Source: JAJFUB01 sp964622325 (lineage in GTDB: Bacteria > Armatimonadota > Zipacnadia > Zipacnadales > UBA11051). From it: a stretch of 64,000 nucleotides of DNA. The stretch is from assembly GCA_964622325.1 (NCBI GenBank), contig CAZUOJ010000003.1:1-64000 (forward strand). The letters run 5' to 3'. The position numbers and the translations under genes were made by a program. The notes under the pieces are model-generated. The model was not told the DNA's origin, searched no databases, and saw nothing but the letters and a program-made list of their open reading frames with translations. Shown piece after piece: positions 17,664 through 25,632 of the stretch (within the stretch, counting starts at the first letter, position 1; each line of letters opens with the position of its first letter).

Positions 17664-19906
17664 TAATGCAAGCCTATTCTTCCGAATGCTAACATTCCAC
17701 ATAGCAACATTATAGCAATGAGACTCCCGAATAGCCCCACGACAAGCCGACTCGGGAAATAGACAAAATCCACGAAATTTGTTCCTGGCGGAACTAAAAC
17801 AATTCGCCCCTTTTCTTGCTCGAGGGGCTGTTCGCGTAGCTTTTGCCCATTTCCCAGAGCAAGCCAATTATGATCCAGCCGCTCCCGCAACACAAGAAAA
17901 GTATTTTGCAGCTGAGCTGGGCAGCGCAACCTTAAGCTATTAAGCTTTTCCTTAACTATCTTAACAGGCTTCGTTTCTTCTAAAGGAGCGTTCAGCGAAG
18001 AGCATATCCAGGCTCGGGGCTGGCGCCTGGGGCTGGCGATAATCTGACAGCCTTCGCCCTTCCAGACAATATGCATCCGGGGAGGCAGAGCGATATCTTG
18101 AGGCAGCACAGCAAGATCCGCCTCTTCGGCGAGCCAGCCGGAAGCATTTTCGTATAAAAGCATATTGCCGTTGGCGGCAGGAGCCGGATCTTGTCCCTCG
18201 ATATGTCCCGCCAGCGCTCGATAAGTTGCGGGAAACAAAGAATCATAGCCGTCGACAGAGCGCAATTCATAGACAGTGGCGGCATTGGGCGGCAAAACGA
18301 TATTTGTCGGCACGCGCAGAAGCGTCCAGCGCGCGCGGGGATTAATCGCCACATAGCGTCCTGTGTGGATTCGCTGTTTCAAGTGCCGAATCAGCTCTGT
18401 TTCAGGATACACATCCTCAGCCACGGCACGAGGATTAAAGCGATAGGCCCAGGGAATCAATTGTCCCAGGAGCAGGATTAAGGCGGCAAGCGAAATCCCG
18501 ATTGTCCGGGACGATAAATGTTGTGGGCAGGGCTTTTGTCCGGGCGCATTTGTTTGCCTGGAGGCAGATTTAATACAAAGATAATCAAGCAATGCTTGCA
18601 GGCCCGCCGCGCCCCACAGGGCGGCTGCCCATGTCCAGATGCTTAGAAGGCGGGAAAAGCCCCCGGCCTGGCCCAACTTGGGCACGCCATAATAAAGCAA
18701 GTGCGCAGGCAGCCCGCCCATGGCGCCCCACAATGCCAGAATTGCCAGTCCCCCAAATAGCCAGCACATCCCCCTCCGCGGCTTCAGCCAAAGGCCCAGC
18801 ACGCCCAACACAATTGTTATCGCTCCCACAAAGCCGCAATGTTCGCTATAGCTAATCCCCGGATAATCTCCGCGAACGGGCGAGCCCAGAAAATCTGGCC
18901 ACAGCAATGTCAGCAGCTCTAGGGGCTGCAAAGCGCGCTGCTTATGAAAAAGAAAGCCTTCAGGCGAGGGCCCTCCAGCGCCGCGGGCAGACAGCGCGCC
19001 CAATTCTAATGTGGGCATAAGCTGCGCCCCAGACAAAAGCAGCCCCAGCCCTGACGCGAGAACAATAGCTCCCAGCAGGCGAAGACAAGTCCCCCGCGGC
19101 TGCACACTCGCCACACGACACAGGGCATAAAGGAGGCCAAAAATCCATACATATGCCGCAATCTGAAAATGTCCGGCTAAGAGGGACATCCCTAGGGCGC
19201 AAGCCATCATCACAATCCCCAAAAGCGCTCTGCGCAAAGACACAAATGTGTCCTGAGGCATGTGATTATCCTCAGCGCCAGCGCAAGCAGAAAGCGGCTT
19301 TCTTGCCGCACGCACAGCTTGCTCCACGCCCCAGGCGTATAATGGCAGCCAGATGAGGCTGTTGGGCAATGTGGGCAGCTCGATCCATGTTGTGATAAAT
19401 CCGCCGTAGGAGAAGGCAAGCGCAGCGAAAAGAGCGGGCAAGACAGACAGATTCCATGCCCGGGCCAAGCCCCACATAAACAAGCCGCCTAAAAATACAT
19501 GGAGTGCGGCGGAAAGCCCCAGCCCAATTTGCGGAGGCACAAAAAAATACAGCCAGTTGGGCGGATAAAACAGCGCCGACTGGCCATTACCGACAAACGG
19601 ATAGCCCCCGAACTGATAGGGATTCCACAGGGGCAATTGGCCCTGTTGCGCTGCGCGATGGAGGAGCAGTCGCCACGGATAAAATTGAGCCATGCTATCC
19701 CACAACAGCGAATCCCATTGCCGGGCTCCTTCAGCAGCAGAGGCTGTCGCTGCCCAGGGGAGCATATATTTTTGATACACAGCCGCCACGGGCATTTTGC
19801 CGCCCCACAGGCAATCGCCCCAAAAACACAGCGCTAAAGCCGCCAAAAAAAATAGAGCGCCCATAGCCGCCAAACTTGTTGGAGCGAAATAAAATCTCTT
19901 CATCAC
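17663..19906 (-). CDS. YfhO-family polytopic membrane protein (second copy)
   Basis: 747-residue YfhO-family protein, paralogue of the 855-residue one at 13267-15834. Shared marks are WDSLLWDSMAQFYPWRLLL followed by LPLWNPYQFGGYPFVGNGQS, LPTLPNSLIWLPLY in an early helix, and a long multi-helix region. A C-terminal soluble segment with DHNWLALGNGQK and a VDFVYFPSR block precedes the last helix. The same VDFVYFP block (as IDFVYFPAS) occurs in the paralogue, supporting common ancestry. It is the first gene of the tight run 19906 to 11549, lying 77 nt after the terminator at 19984-20010, so a promoter probably lies in between. The start is either of two adjacent ATGs (19906 or 19903), with only a weak ribosome-binding site. 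Confidence 0.85.
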   Translation of the reverse strand: MMKRFYFAPTSLAAMGALFFLAALALCFWGDCLWGGKMPVAAVYQKYMLPWAATASAAEGARQWDSLLWDSMAQFYPWRLLLHRAAQQGQLPLWNPYQFGGYPFVGNGQSALFYPPNWLYFFVPPQIGLGLSAALHVFLGGLFMWGLARAWNLSVLPALFAALAFSYGGFITTWIELPTLPNSLIWLPLYAWGVEQAVRAARKPLSACAGAEDNHMPQDTFVSLRRALLGIVMMACALGMSLLAGHFQIAAYVWIFGLLYALCRVASVQPRGTCLRLLGAIVLASGLGLLLSGAQLMPTLELGALSARGAGGPSPEGFLFHKQRALQPLELLTLLWPDFLGSPVRGDYPGISYSEHCGFVGAITIVLGVLGLWLKPRRGMCWLFGGLAILALWGAMGGLPAHLLYYGVPKLGQAGGFSRLLSIWTWAAALWGAAGLQALLDYLCIKSASRQTNAPGQKPCPQHLSSRTIGISLAALILLLGQLIPWAYRFNPRAVAEDVYPETELIRHLKQRIHTGRYVAINPRARWTLLRVPTNIVLPPNAATVYELRSVDGYDSLFPATYRALAGHIEGQDPAPAANGNMLLYENASGWLAEEADLAVLPQDIALPPRMHIVWKGEGCQIIASPRRQPRAWICSSLNAPLEETKPVKIVKEKLNSLRLRCPAQLQNTFLVLRERLDHNWLALGNGQKLREQPLEQEKGRIVLVPPGTNFVDFVYFPSRLVVGLFGSLIAIMLLCGMLAFGRIGLH

Positions 19907-19983
19907 ATATCACAACTGCAAACGAGTTTTCTGCCGAAACGGGAAAAAATTTTCGGCCGAAAACAGCGCTTCTTGTCCTTATG

Positions 19984-20010
19984 AAAACAAAAAGCCGGCC
20001 TGGGCCGGCT
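19984..20010 (-). terminator. Intrinsic terminator after the EamA/ArnE-like gene
   Basis: On the minus strand AGCCGG...CCGGCT (stem 20010-20005 with 19998-19993, loop of 6) is followed by TTTTGTTTTC. It separates the small transporter gene from the YfhO-like operon that starts at 19906. Confidence 0.75.
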
Positions 20011-20051
20011 CCCGTGTGGCGATTGAAATGGCTTATGCCCCTGGGAAAATC

Positions 20052-20498
20052 TTATTGTTTCGGCAGGGGCTGTTGAAGGCTCGGCGGCGCTGGCAGCGGA
20101 GCCGCAGCCGCATGCGGACGATAGCTAAGCGCCACGATAATCACGCCCGCGCAGATGGCCGCCAGGCCAATCATCCGCATGAGCGGCACATTTTCGCCCA
20201 AAAACTTCCAGGATAGCACGGACACAACTACATAGCTCAAAGCGACCATCGGATACGCATAGCTCAATTCCAGGCGGGAAAGCGCCAGAAGATACAATAG
20301 CGAACTCAACGCATAGCACAAAAATCCTGCTGTCACTTGCCATTGCAAAAAGATGGAGCGCAGGACCACTAAGGGAGCAGGACGCACGCCCAGCCGATTC
20401 AGGCCTGTTTTCAAAGCAATTTGTCCACAGGCGCCAAGCAAAATCGCAATGAGCAAAACCCCTAAGGCAATAATCATCGTGCGTTTTTTCGGCGTCAA
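20052..20498 (-). CDS. EamA/DMT-superfamily small membrane protein (ArnE/ArnF- or EmrE-like)
   Basis: 148-residue protein with four hydrophobic helices, the size of small-multidrug-resistance or ArnE/ArnF half-transporters. Conserved-looking segments are LLGACGQIALKTGLNRLG in helix 1, where DMT halves often have a polar or acidic residue, and LSRLELSYAYPMVALSYV, typical of EamA helices. WKFLGENVPLMRMIGLAAI precedes helix 4. A Pro/Ala-rich cytoplasmic tail (PLPAPPSLQQPLPKQ) is unusual for the family. Given the GT-C enzymes downstream that use polyprenyl-phosphate sugars, flipping of such a lipid-linked sugar is an attractive inference, but drug or metabolite export is equally possible. A terminator follows the gene. 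Confidence 0.75.
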   Translation of the reverse strand: MTPKKRTMIIALGVLLIAILLGACGQIALKTGLNRLGVRPAPLVVLRSIFLQWQVTAGFLCYALSSLLYLLALSRLELSYAYPMVALSYVVVSVLSWKFLGENVPLMRMIGLAAICAGVIIVALSYRPHAAAAPLPAPPSLQQPLPKQ

Positions 20499-20616
20499 AT
20501 CGCCGCTTCCTCCTCACAATCTCGCAATTCGTGTTTTGAAATTGTCTGATTTATTTTCCATTTTCCCACAAGAGAACAAAATGTCCCTGCACCGGCGTGC
20601 GCCAGACAAGCACTGA

Positions 20617-20646
20617 TGGCGCACTAGCCGCCACGCTAGTGCGCCA
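20617..20646. repeat. Perfect 12-bp inverted repeat with 6-nt loop
   Basis: TGGCGCACTAGC (20617-20628) and its exact complement (20635-20646) flank CGCCAC. It lies 42 nt past the stop of the corrinoid protein gene and 119 nt before the EamA-like start, both on the minus strand. There is no T tract on either side. It may be a U-less terminator, an mRNA 3'-end stabiliser or an operator. A third GTGCGCCA copy is at 20597-20604. Confidence 0.6.
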
Positions 20647-20687
20647 CAGTTCCCGCACTCCCTGAGAAGCCCGCTTTCCGCCTGAGA

Positions 20688-21326
20688 TCAGGCTACGCTG
20701 AGCAGCTCATTGGCCTTATCGACCGCCGAGGCCGCATCGGGCGCATAACCATCGGCGCCAATTTCATCGGCATAATTTTGCGTCACCGGCGCCCCGCCAA
20801 TCATCACTTTCACTTGATCCCTGAGGCCCGCCTCCTGCAGCGCCTCGATTGTATCCTTCATAGAGGGCATCGTCGTTGTCAGCAATGCCGACAAGGCCAC
20901 GATTTGTGCCCCGCGTTCTTTCACTGTCTCCACGAATTTCTCCGGCGCCACATCCACGCCCAGATCAATCACTTCGTAGCCTCCGCCCTCCAGCATCATG
21001 GCGACTAGATTCTTGCCGATGTCGTGCAGATCACCCTTGACGGTGCCAATGGCCACAATCCCACGGGGCTGCACATTGCTCGTGGCGAGCAATGGCTTCA
21101 AGAGATCCATCCCGGCATGCATGGCGCGGGCGGCGATGAGCACCTCAGGCACATAAAATTCGTTCTTCTTGAATTTGTCGCCCACGACGCTCATCCCCGC
21201 AATGAGGCCCTCATTGATAATCGTTTCGGGGCTTGTCCCCTCATCCAGAGCGGCCTTGACTAATTGGCTCACTGTCTCCCGATCGCCGCGTATCACGGCT
21301 TCCGCAATGCCTTGCAAGTCTGCCAT
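20688..21326 (-). CDS. Corrinoid (cobalamin)-binding methyltransferase protein, MtbC/MtaC-like
   Basis: Small corrinoid protein that carries a methyl group between a substrate:corrinoid methyltransferase and a second acceptor. The 212 residues have an N-terminal four-helix cap domain (about 1-85) and a B12-binding Rossmann domain. The lower-ligand motif is KGDLHDIGKNLV with His101, followed by SALLTTTM and GGAPVTQNYA. Length matches MtaC, MtbC and MttC. The gene lies downstream of a RACo-like activator in the same orientation (175 nt apart), which reductively reactivates the Co(II) form. No methyltransferase is adjacent; the nearest UroD-family candidate is at 48847. The methyl donor is therefore unknown. 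Confidence 0.92.
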   Translation of the reverse strand: MADLQGIAEAVIRGDRETVSQLVKAALDEGTSPETIINEGLIAGMSVVGDKFKKNEFYVPEVLIAARAMHAGMDLLKPLLATSNVQPRGIVAIGTVKGDLHDIGKNLVAMMLEGGGYEVIDLGVDVAPEKFVETVKERGAQIVALSALLTTTMPSMKDTIEALQEAGLRDQVKVMIGGAPVTQNYADEIGADGYAPDAASAVDKANELLSVA

Positions 21327-21501
21327 AGTGCTTCCTCCCAGTTTTGACGGTGGGGCCTAACGCCCTGTGCTCCGCTCATTGAATTAGCATTCTTTTTGCT
21401 ATTTATATATTTATAATTGAAATCAGCTCTTTCCTTAAATATGGGCTGATTCCTTCCAGCAGCTAGATTTTTTAATTTATTTTTTTCTGCCCGCAATAAT
21501 A

Positions 21502-23343
21502 TCACAAAAACAGCATCGTCTCCATAAAAAGTTGTTGAAATTCCGGCCGCTGGGACAATTCAATATGTTCCGCGCGCTGCGCGATTTCGCAGCTCTTTTT
21601 ACGCCATTCTAAATTGATTAACGCCAGCATGGCCCCGGCGCCCGCCGCATTGCCCACGCCGCGAATGAGGGACGGATCCATTGGCGGCAGCAGGCCGATC
21701 CGCAGCGCGCTCGCCGGGCGAATGACATTGCCAAACGCTCCCGCCAACAGCACTGCCGACAAATCCTGCACGCCCAAGCCGCATTCTTGCAGAAGCATTT
21801 CCACGGCCGCCCGCACTGCTCCTTTGGCCAGCTGCAACTCCCGCACATCTTTTTGGGTTAAATAAACGCCCGGCGAACATTTTTCTGCCGCATCTGGCGC
21901 CAGCCGGAAACGCCGCGTGTTATTTTCCCCGCAAAGACGGGCAGCTAAGCCAGACGGCAATTTTCTCTCCTCTTCCGGGGAAATCATTCGTCCCATGGCA
22001 TCCACGACTCCTGCTTCCAGGCACACAGCCATCGCGTCAAACAGGCCCGAGCCGCAAATGCCTATGGCCGGCTGCTGTCCGATTGTTTCAATCTGAATAT
22101 CGCCATTCCGCCATTCTACCGCCGAGATAGCGCCCGGCGCGGCGCGCATACCCTGTTCAATTTGGGCGCCCTCGAAGGCAGGCCCGGCCGCACACGAAGC
22201 GCACACAAGCCGCTTCCCCGACCACAAAGCCACTTCGCCGTTTGTCCCGATGTCTACCGCCAAAACAGGCTTTTCGCTTTCCAGTAGCCGTGTGGCGGCT
22301 ATCATCCCCACTGTGTCCGCGCCAATGTAGCCGGCGATGATGGGCAAACAAAAAATCCGTCCATGCGGATTGATTTTCACGCCCAGCTCTGTTGGCGCCA
22401 CTATATATGGTCCGCTGTGCACAGGAATGTAGGGCGCCTGGGCAATATATTGTGGATCCAGCCCCAAAAACAAATGCAGCATAAATGTGTTGCCAACGAC
22501 TGTCATCTCATATATATCCAGATGACGAGCGCCCACACTTTCCATGGCCTGTGCCACCACTTGATTCACAACGCCCACGGCCTCCTGCTGCAGACGCTTC
22601 AAGCCTTCGGGATGGCGCGTGGCGTATTCCGTGCGGGAGATGACATCGGCGCCATGTTGCGCCTGGGGATTGTGCGCCATCCCTGTGGCCAAATGCTTCC
22701 CTGTGCTCAGATCCACCAGATAAGCCACTACTGTCGTTGTCCCAATGTCCACAGCCACGCCTAAAGGAGCTCGGGCGGATTCAGGAAGCTCTATGGAAAC
22801 AAGCCTGTCCTCTAAAGCTGTGGCAATGACTTCAAATTGATGTTGGCGCAGGGCTGAGGGCAGCGCTTGCAAAGCGGGCAAGGCCGCCTGAGAAGTGCAG
22901 AGCTTCTCCGGAAGGCTATCCCGCAGCCGCGCAAAATCAGCGCGCTGATCCTGCAGCGTCGGCGGAGGCAACTGGATCCGCCACTGGCGCACGGCAGGAT
23001 TTAAGGCGACGCCTTCGAGGAGCTCATCTTCGAGCGGCTTGCGCACAATGGCTTTTTGTTCCGCCGGCACAAAGACTTCTATATCTGTATGCGCCTGCGC
23101 CTGACAGGCCAGCCGCCAGCCCTCTTGCAATTCCAGAGGCGAAAAATGCTTCTGTTCTGCCTCCGTAGGCGGCTGGCACTGGCCACGACGCACTTGTACG
23201 CGGCATTTGCCGCAGCGCCCATGCCCTCCGCAGGGCGCCCAAAGCGGCACTCCCGCCGCCACCGCAGCATTTAATAAAGATTCCCCGGCGGGGACTGTGA
23301 CCGTCGCACCGCCGGGCAAAAATGTGACTTTAATATTCTCCAC
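21502..23343 (-). CDS. RACo-like corrinoid activation protein ([2Fe-2S]-ASKHA, DUF4445)
   Basis: ATP-dependent reductive activator of corrinoid proteins. Of 613 residues, the N-terminal ~95 form a plant-type [2Fe-2S] ferredoxin with Cys38, Cys44, Cys47 (PCGGHGRCGKC) and Cys80. A linker leads to an actin-like ATPase domain starting GVAVDIGTTTVVAYLVD (about residue 195). It carries AVDIGTNGEVAL, CAAGPAFEGAQIEQG, GICGSGLFDA and LLAGAFGN, all typical of RACo, RamA and related DUF4445 proteins. It should recycle the corrinoid protein encoded just downstream at 20688. A 12-bp palindrome lies 66 nt upstream of its start. Homologues also serve tetrahydrofolate methyl-branch and demethylase systems, and which applies here is not evident. 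Confidence 0.92.
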   Translation of the reverse strand: MENIKVTFLPGGATVTVPAGESLLNAAVAAGVPLWAPCGGHGRCGKCRVQVRRGQCQPPTEAEQKHFSPLELQEGWRLACQAQAHTDIEVFVPAEQKAIVRKPLEDELLEGVALNPAVRQWRIQLPPPTLQDQRADFARLRDSLPEKLCTSQAALPALQALPSALRQHQFEVIATALEDRLVSIELPESARAPLGVAVDIGTTTVVAYLVDLSTGKHLATGMAHNPQAQHGADVISRTEYATRHPEGLKRLQQEAVGVVNQVVAQAMESVGARHLDIYEMTVVGNTFMLHLFLGLDPQYIAQAPYIPVHSGPYIVAPTELGVKINPHGRIFCLPIIAGYIGADTVGMIAATRLLESEKPVLAVDIGTNGEVALWSGKRLVCASCAAGPAFEGAQIEQGMRAAPGAISAVEWRNGDIQIETIGQQPAIGICGSGLFDAMAVCLEAGVVDAMGRMISPEEERKLPSGLAARLCGENNTRRFRLAPDAAEKCSPGVYLTQKDVRELQLAKGAVRAAVEMLLQECGLGVQDLSAVLLAGAFGNVIRPASALRIGLLPPMDPSLIRGVGNAAGAGAMLALINLEWRKKSCEIAQRAEHIELSQRPEFQQLFMETMLFL

Positions 23344-23409
23344 TCTGCTTCCTCAAAAAATCCTGAAATTCTTCACAACAACTAACTTATTAGTCTCTAA
23401 AAGGCTTTC

Positions 23410-23421
23410 TAATTGGCCAAT
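23410..23421. promoter_or_regulatory. 12-bp palindrome upstream of the RACo-like gene
   Basis: AATTGGCCAATT is a perfect palindrome 66 nt before the RACo-like start at 23343, in the 124-nt gap after the TPR gene. It could be an operator half-site pair, but there is no other support. Confidence 0.3.
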
Positions 23422-23467
23422 TGGGCCGGAAAAGCCACTGATTTCCTGGCGACTTCACTCCGCCGCT

Positions 23468-23821
23468 CTAATAATAGCGCAATTGATTGGCGGCATCTTC
23501 TGCTTCACGCGTGCCTGGCGCCATTTCGACGATTTTTTCAAAAAAAGGCTTCGCCTCGTCATACATCCCCAGCATCGTATACAGCTTCGCCAGATCCAGC
23601 ATGAAACGAGCATTGGCTTCGTCGAGCTTTGTAGCGTGTTCTAATGCCTCGATCGCTTCGTCAAATTCTCCAATGTTCATCAACGATAGCCCCAGCCCCC
23701 ACCATGCCTCAGCTGCCCCTTCATTGGCCTCTATGATTTGCCGATACAGAGGAATCGCCTGATCATATTCCCCATTGATGCGATGCTGATGGGCTGTTTG
23801 CATTTGTTCGCTGGCCGCCAT
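23468..23821 (-). CDS. Small tetratricopeptide-repeat protein
   Basis: 117-residue all-helical protein with three consecutive TPR units (about residues 10-43, 44-77 and 78-111), for example GEYDQAIPLYRQIIEANEGA, IGEFDEAIEALEHATKLDEA and LGMYDEAKPFFEKIVEMAPG. No signal peptide or catalytic motif is seen, so it is a cytosolic scaffold of unknown partner. A start ATG at 23821 is preceded by GGAG (CTCCTCC on the plus strand). It lies 97 nt from fmt and 124 nt from the RACo-like gene, same strand. Loss of neighbours gives no functional clue. Confidence 0.8.
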   Translation of the reverse strand: MAASEQMQTAHQHRINGEYDQAIPLYRQIIEANEGAAEAWWGLGLSLMNIGEFDEAIEALEHATKLDEANARFMLDLAKLYTMLGMYDEAKPFFEKIVEMAPGTREAEDAANQLRYY

Positions 23822-23918
23822 CTGCTCCTCCGGAGCTAAAATCTACTTTTCAAAAACACTTACTGAATGATGGCTTCCCCCCTTCAGAATACTCATATTC
23901 ACTGATGATGGCAACCCC

Positions 23919-24872
23919 CTATGCTTCCGGAGTCAAACTCGTAAATTGATCTCCGAGCTGCAGACGCGCGCCCCGCATAAATTCCCCGCCGGACATCACT
24001 CGCCTCCCCGCAGGCTGCACTTGCAATAGCTCCACGGCGCCCTCTCCAGCGGCCACTACAGGCCCGCGACCCTCTACATATGATATTTCCACAAGCTCCC
24101 CGGGATTTCCTGCCAGATCCAGCCTCACCCGCGCTTTTTTTATAATGATGCGCCGCCCGTGAATTTCCGTTTGCGCCCCAGGCCAGGGAGTCACCGCGCG
24201 TATCCGATTCACAATTGCGGCTGCCGGCTCTCGCCAATTGATATAGCCATCCTCTTTTTTCAGCCGCGGCGCGTATGTGGCCTCGCTTTCCTCTTGTTTG
24301 ATCCGCGGCGCTGTGCCAGCCATCACCTGCGGCAGATACTCTTCTACAAGCTGACAGCCGATTTCTGTCAGCCGCTGCGTCAAGGAGGCTGCATCCTCCT
24401 CAGGCTGAATCGCCAATCGGGCTTGAGCTATGATGTCGCCCGCATCCAGCTGCAAGCTGAGATGTTGCAACGTTACGCCTGTTTCCGTCAGCCCTTGCAG
24501 CAGCGCATGCTGGACAGGAGCGGCGCCACGTAGCTTCGGAAGCAACGAATAATGCACATTTAAGGCCGCCACGCGGGGGACAGCCAGCATTTCCGCACAC
24601 AGGATTTCGCCATACGCCACGACAAGCAGAATATCTGGCGCCAGACTCCGCAAATCGGCAATCAGTTGCGGATCGCTACAGCTTTCCGGCTGCAGCAAGC
24701 AGACTTGTAAGCCTAGCGCGGCCTGTTTGACCGGCGAGGCGCAAAGCTGTTGGCCACGCCCTGCAGGCCGATCTGGCGTCGTAACGACAGCCACAATTTC
24801 GCCGCCCGCACGCCGTATAGCCTCTAAATAGGGCACGCTACAAGGGGCTGCGCCCATAAAAACAACGCGCAT
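23919..24872 (-). CDS. fmt: Methionyl-tRNA formyltransferase
   Basis: Formylates the initiator Met-tRNA using 10-formyl-tetrahydrofolate. The 317-residue protein has the N-terminal formyl-transferase fold with Asn105 and His107 in LNVHYSLLPKLRGAAPVQ and Asp143 in LDAGDIIAQ, which are the catalytic triad. A C-terminal OB-like tRNA-binding domain follows (from about residue 205). The usual MGTPxF start is MGAAPCSVPYL here. The start overlaps the def stop by one base (TGATG), the standard def-fmt pairing. Confidence 0.95.
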   Translation of the reverse strand: MRVVFMGAAPCSVPYLEAIRRAGGEIVAVVTTPDRPAGRGQQLCASPVKQAALGLQVCLLQPESCSDPQLIADLRSLAPDILLVVAYGEILCAEMLAVPRVAALNVHYSLLPKLRGAAPVQHALLQGLTETGVTLQHLSLQLDAGDIIAQARLAIQPEEDAASLTQRLTEIGCQLVEEYLPQVMAGTAPRIKQEESEATYAPRLKKEDGYINWREPAAAIVNRIRAVTPWPGAQTEIHGRRIIIKKARVRLDLAGNPGELVEISYVEGRGPVVAAGEGAVELLQVQPAGRRVMSGGEFMRGARLQLGDQFTSLTPEA

Positions 24873-25480
24873 CAGCTCAGCCCCTTCCTCCCCTGTTCCG
24901 ACGCCTCCATCTGCTCCTGACGTTGCCGCAGACGCTCAAAAGCCGCTAAGGCTTCCTGCACTGTCGTCGGCTCTAGCCGATAACCCTCCTCCTCTTTTTC
25001 ATCGGGAATCATCCACGCCAGTGTCTGCGGATTGGCGCGATCTATAAATAAAACGCCATCTAAATGATCAATTTCATGTAAAATACAGCGCGCCAGGAGC
25101 CCTTCTGCTTCTATTTTCACTGGCTCGCCGTTTTCGTCCCAGGCCTGGACAACGATTTCCCTTGGCCGGCGCACTTCAGCCTGCAATGTGGGAAGACTCA
25201 AACAGCCTTCATAGCCAGTTTGTTCCCCACGCCGCGCCAGCACGCGGGGATTGATAAGCTTATATATCCGTTCCGCCTCGCTATCGGCTTTGTCCCGGAC
25301 TACAATACAGCGACAGCTTACGCCTATTTGGGGAGCGGCCAGGCCAATCCCCGGCGCCTCCAGCATCGCCTCCACCATTTCCTCTAATAGCAGCCGTATC
25401 TGTCCATCTATCTGCCGCACCCGCTCTGCCTTCCGCCGCAAAATCGGATCCCCACATATCAAAATCCTTCGCTTCGCCAT
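24872..25480 (-). CDS. def: Peptide deformylase
   Basis: Removes the N-formyl group from nascent proteins; Fe2+/Zn2+ enzyme acting at the ribosome exit. All three motifs are present: GIGLAAPQIG (residues 45-53), EGCLSLP with metal-ligand Cys93, and HEIDHLDG with His135, catalytic Glu136 and His139. At 202 residues it is somewhat longer than E. coli Def (169) because of a charged C-terminal extension (FERLRQRQEQMEASEQG). It is coupled to fmt, and priA lies upstream across a 152-nt gap; priA-def-fmt order is common in bacteria. Confidence 0.96.
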   Translation of the reverse strand: MAKRRILICGDPILRRKAERVRQIDGQIRLLLEEMVEAMLEAPGIGLAAPQIGVSCRCIVVRDKADSEAERIYKLINPRVLARRGEQTGYEGCLSLPTLQAEVRRPREIVVQAWDENGEPVKIEAEGLLARCILHEIDHLDGVLFIDRANPQTLAWMIPDEKEEEGYRLEPTTVQEALAAFERLRQRQEQMEASEQGRKGLS

Positions 25481-25632
25481 CTTAATGAGCCTTCATTCAC
25501 CAAAAATAATAACACAATTTTATAAAAATTTTAATCCCAATACATATTTGCGTTATGGAAAACATTGCCGATTCTTTTGCTAGAAGCAATCGTCGCCGTC
25601 TCCAGCCCCAGCGTATGTAGCCATGTTACATA

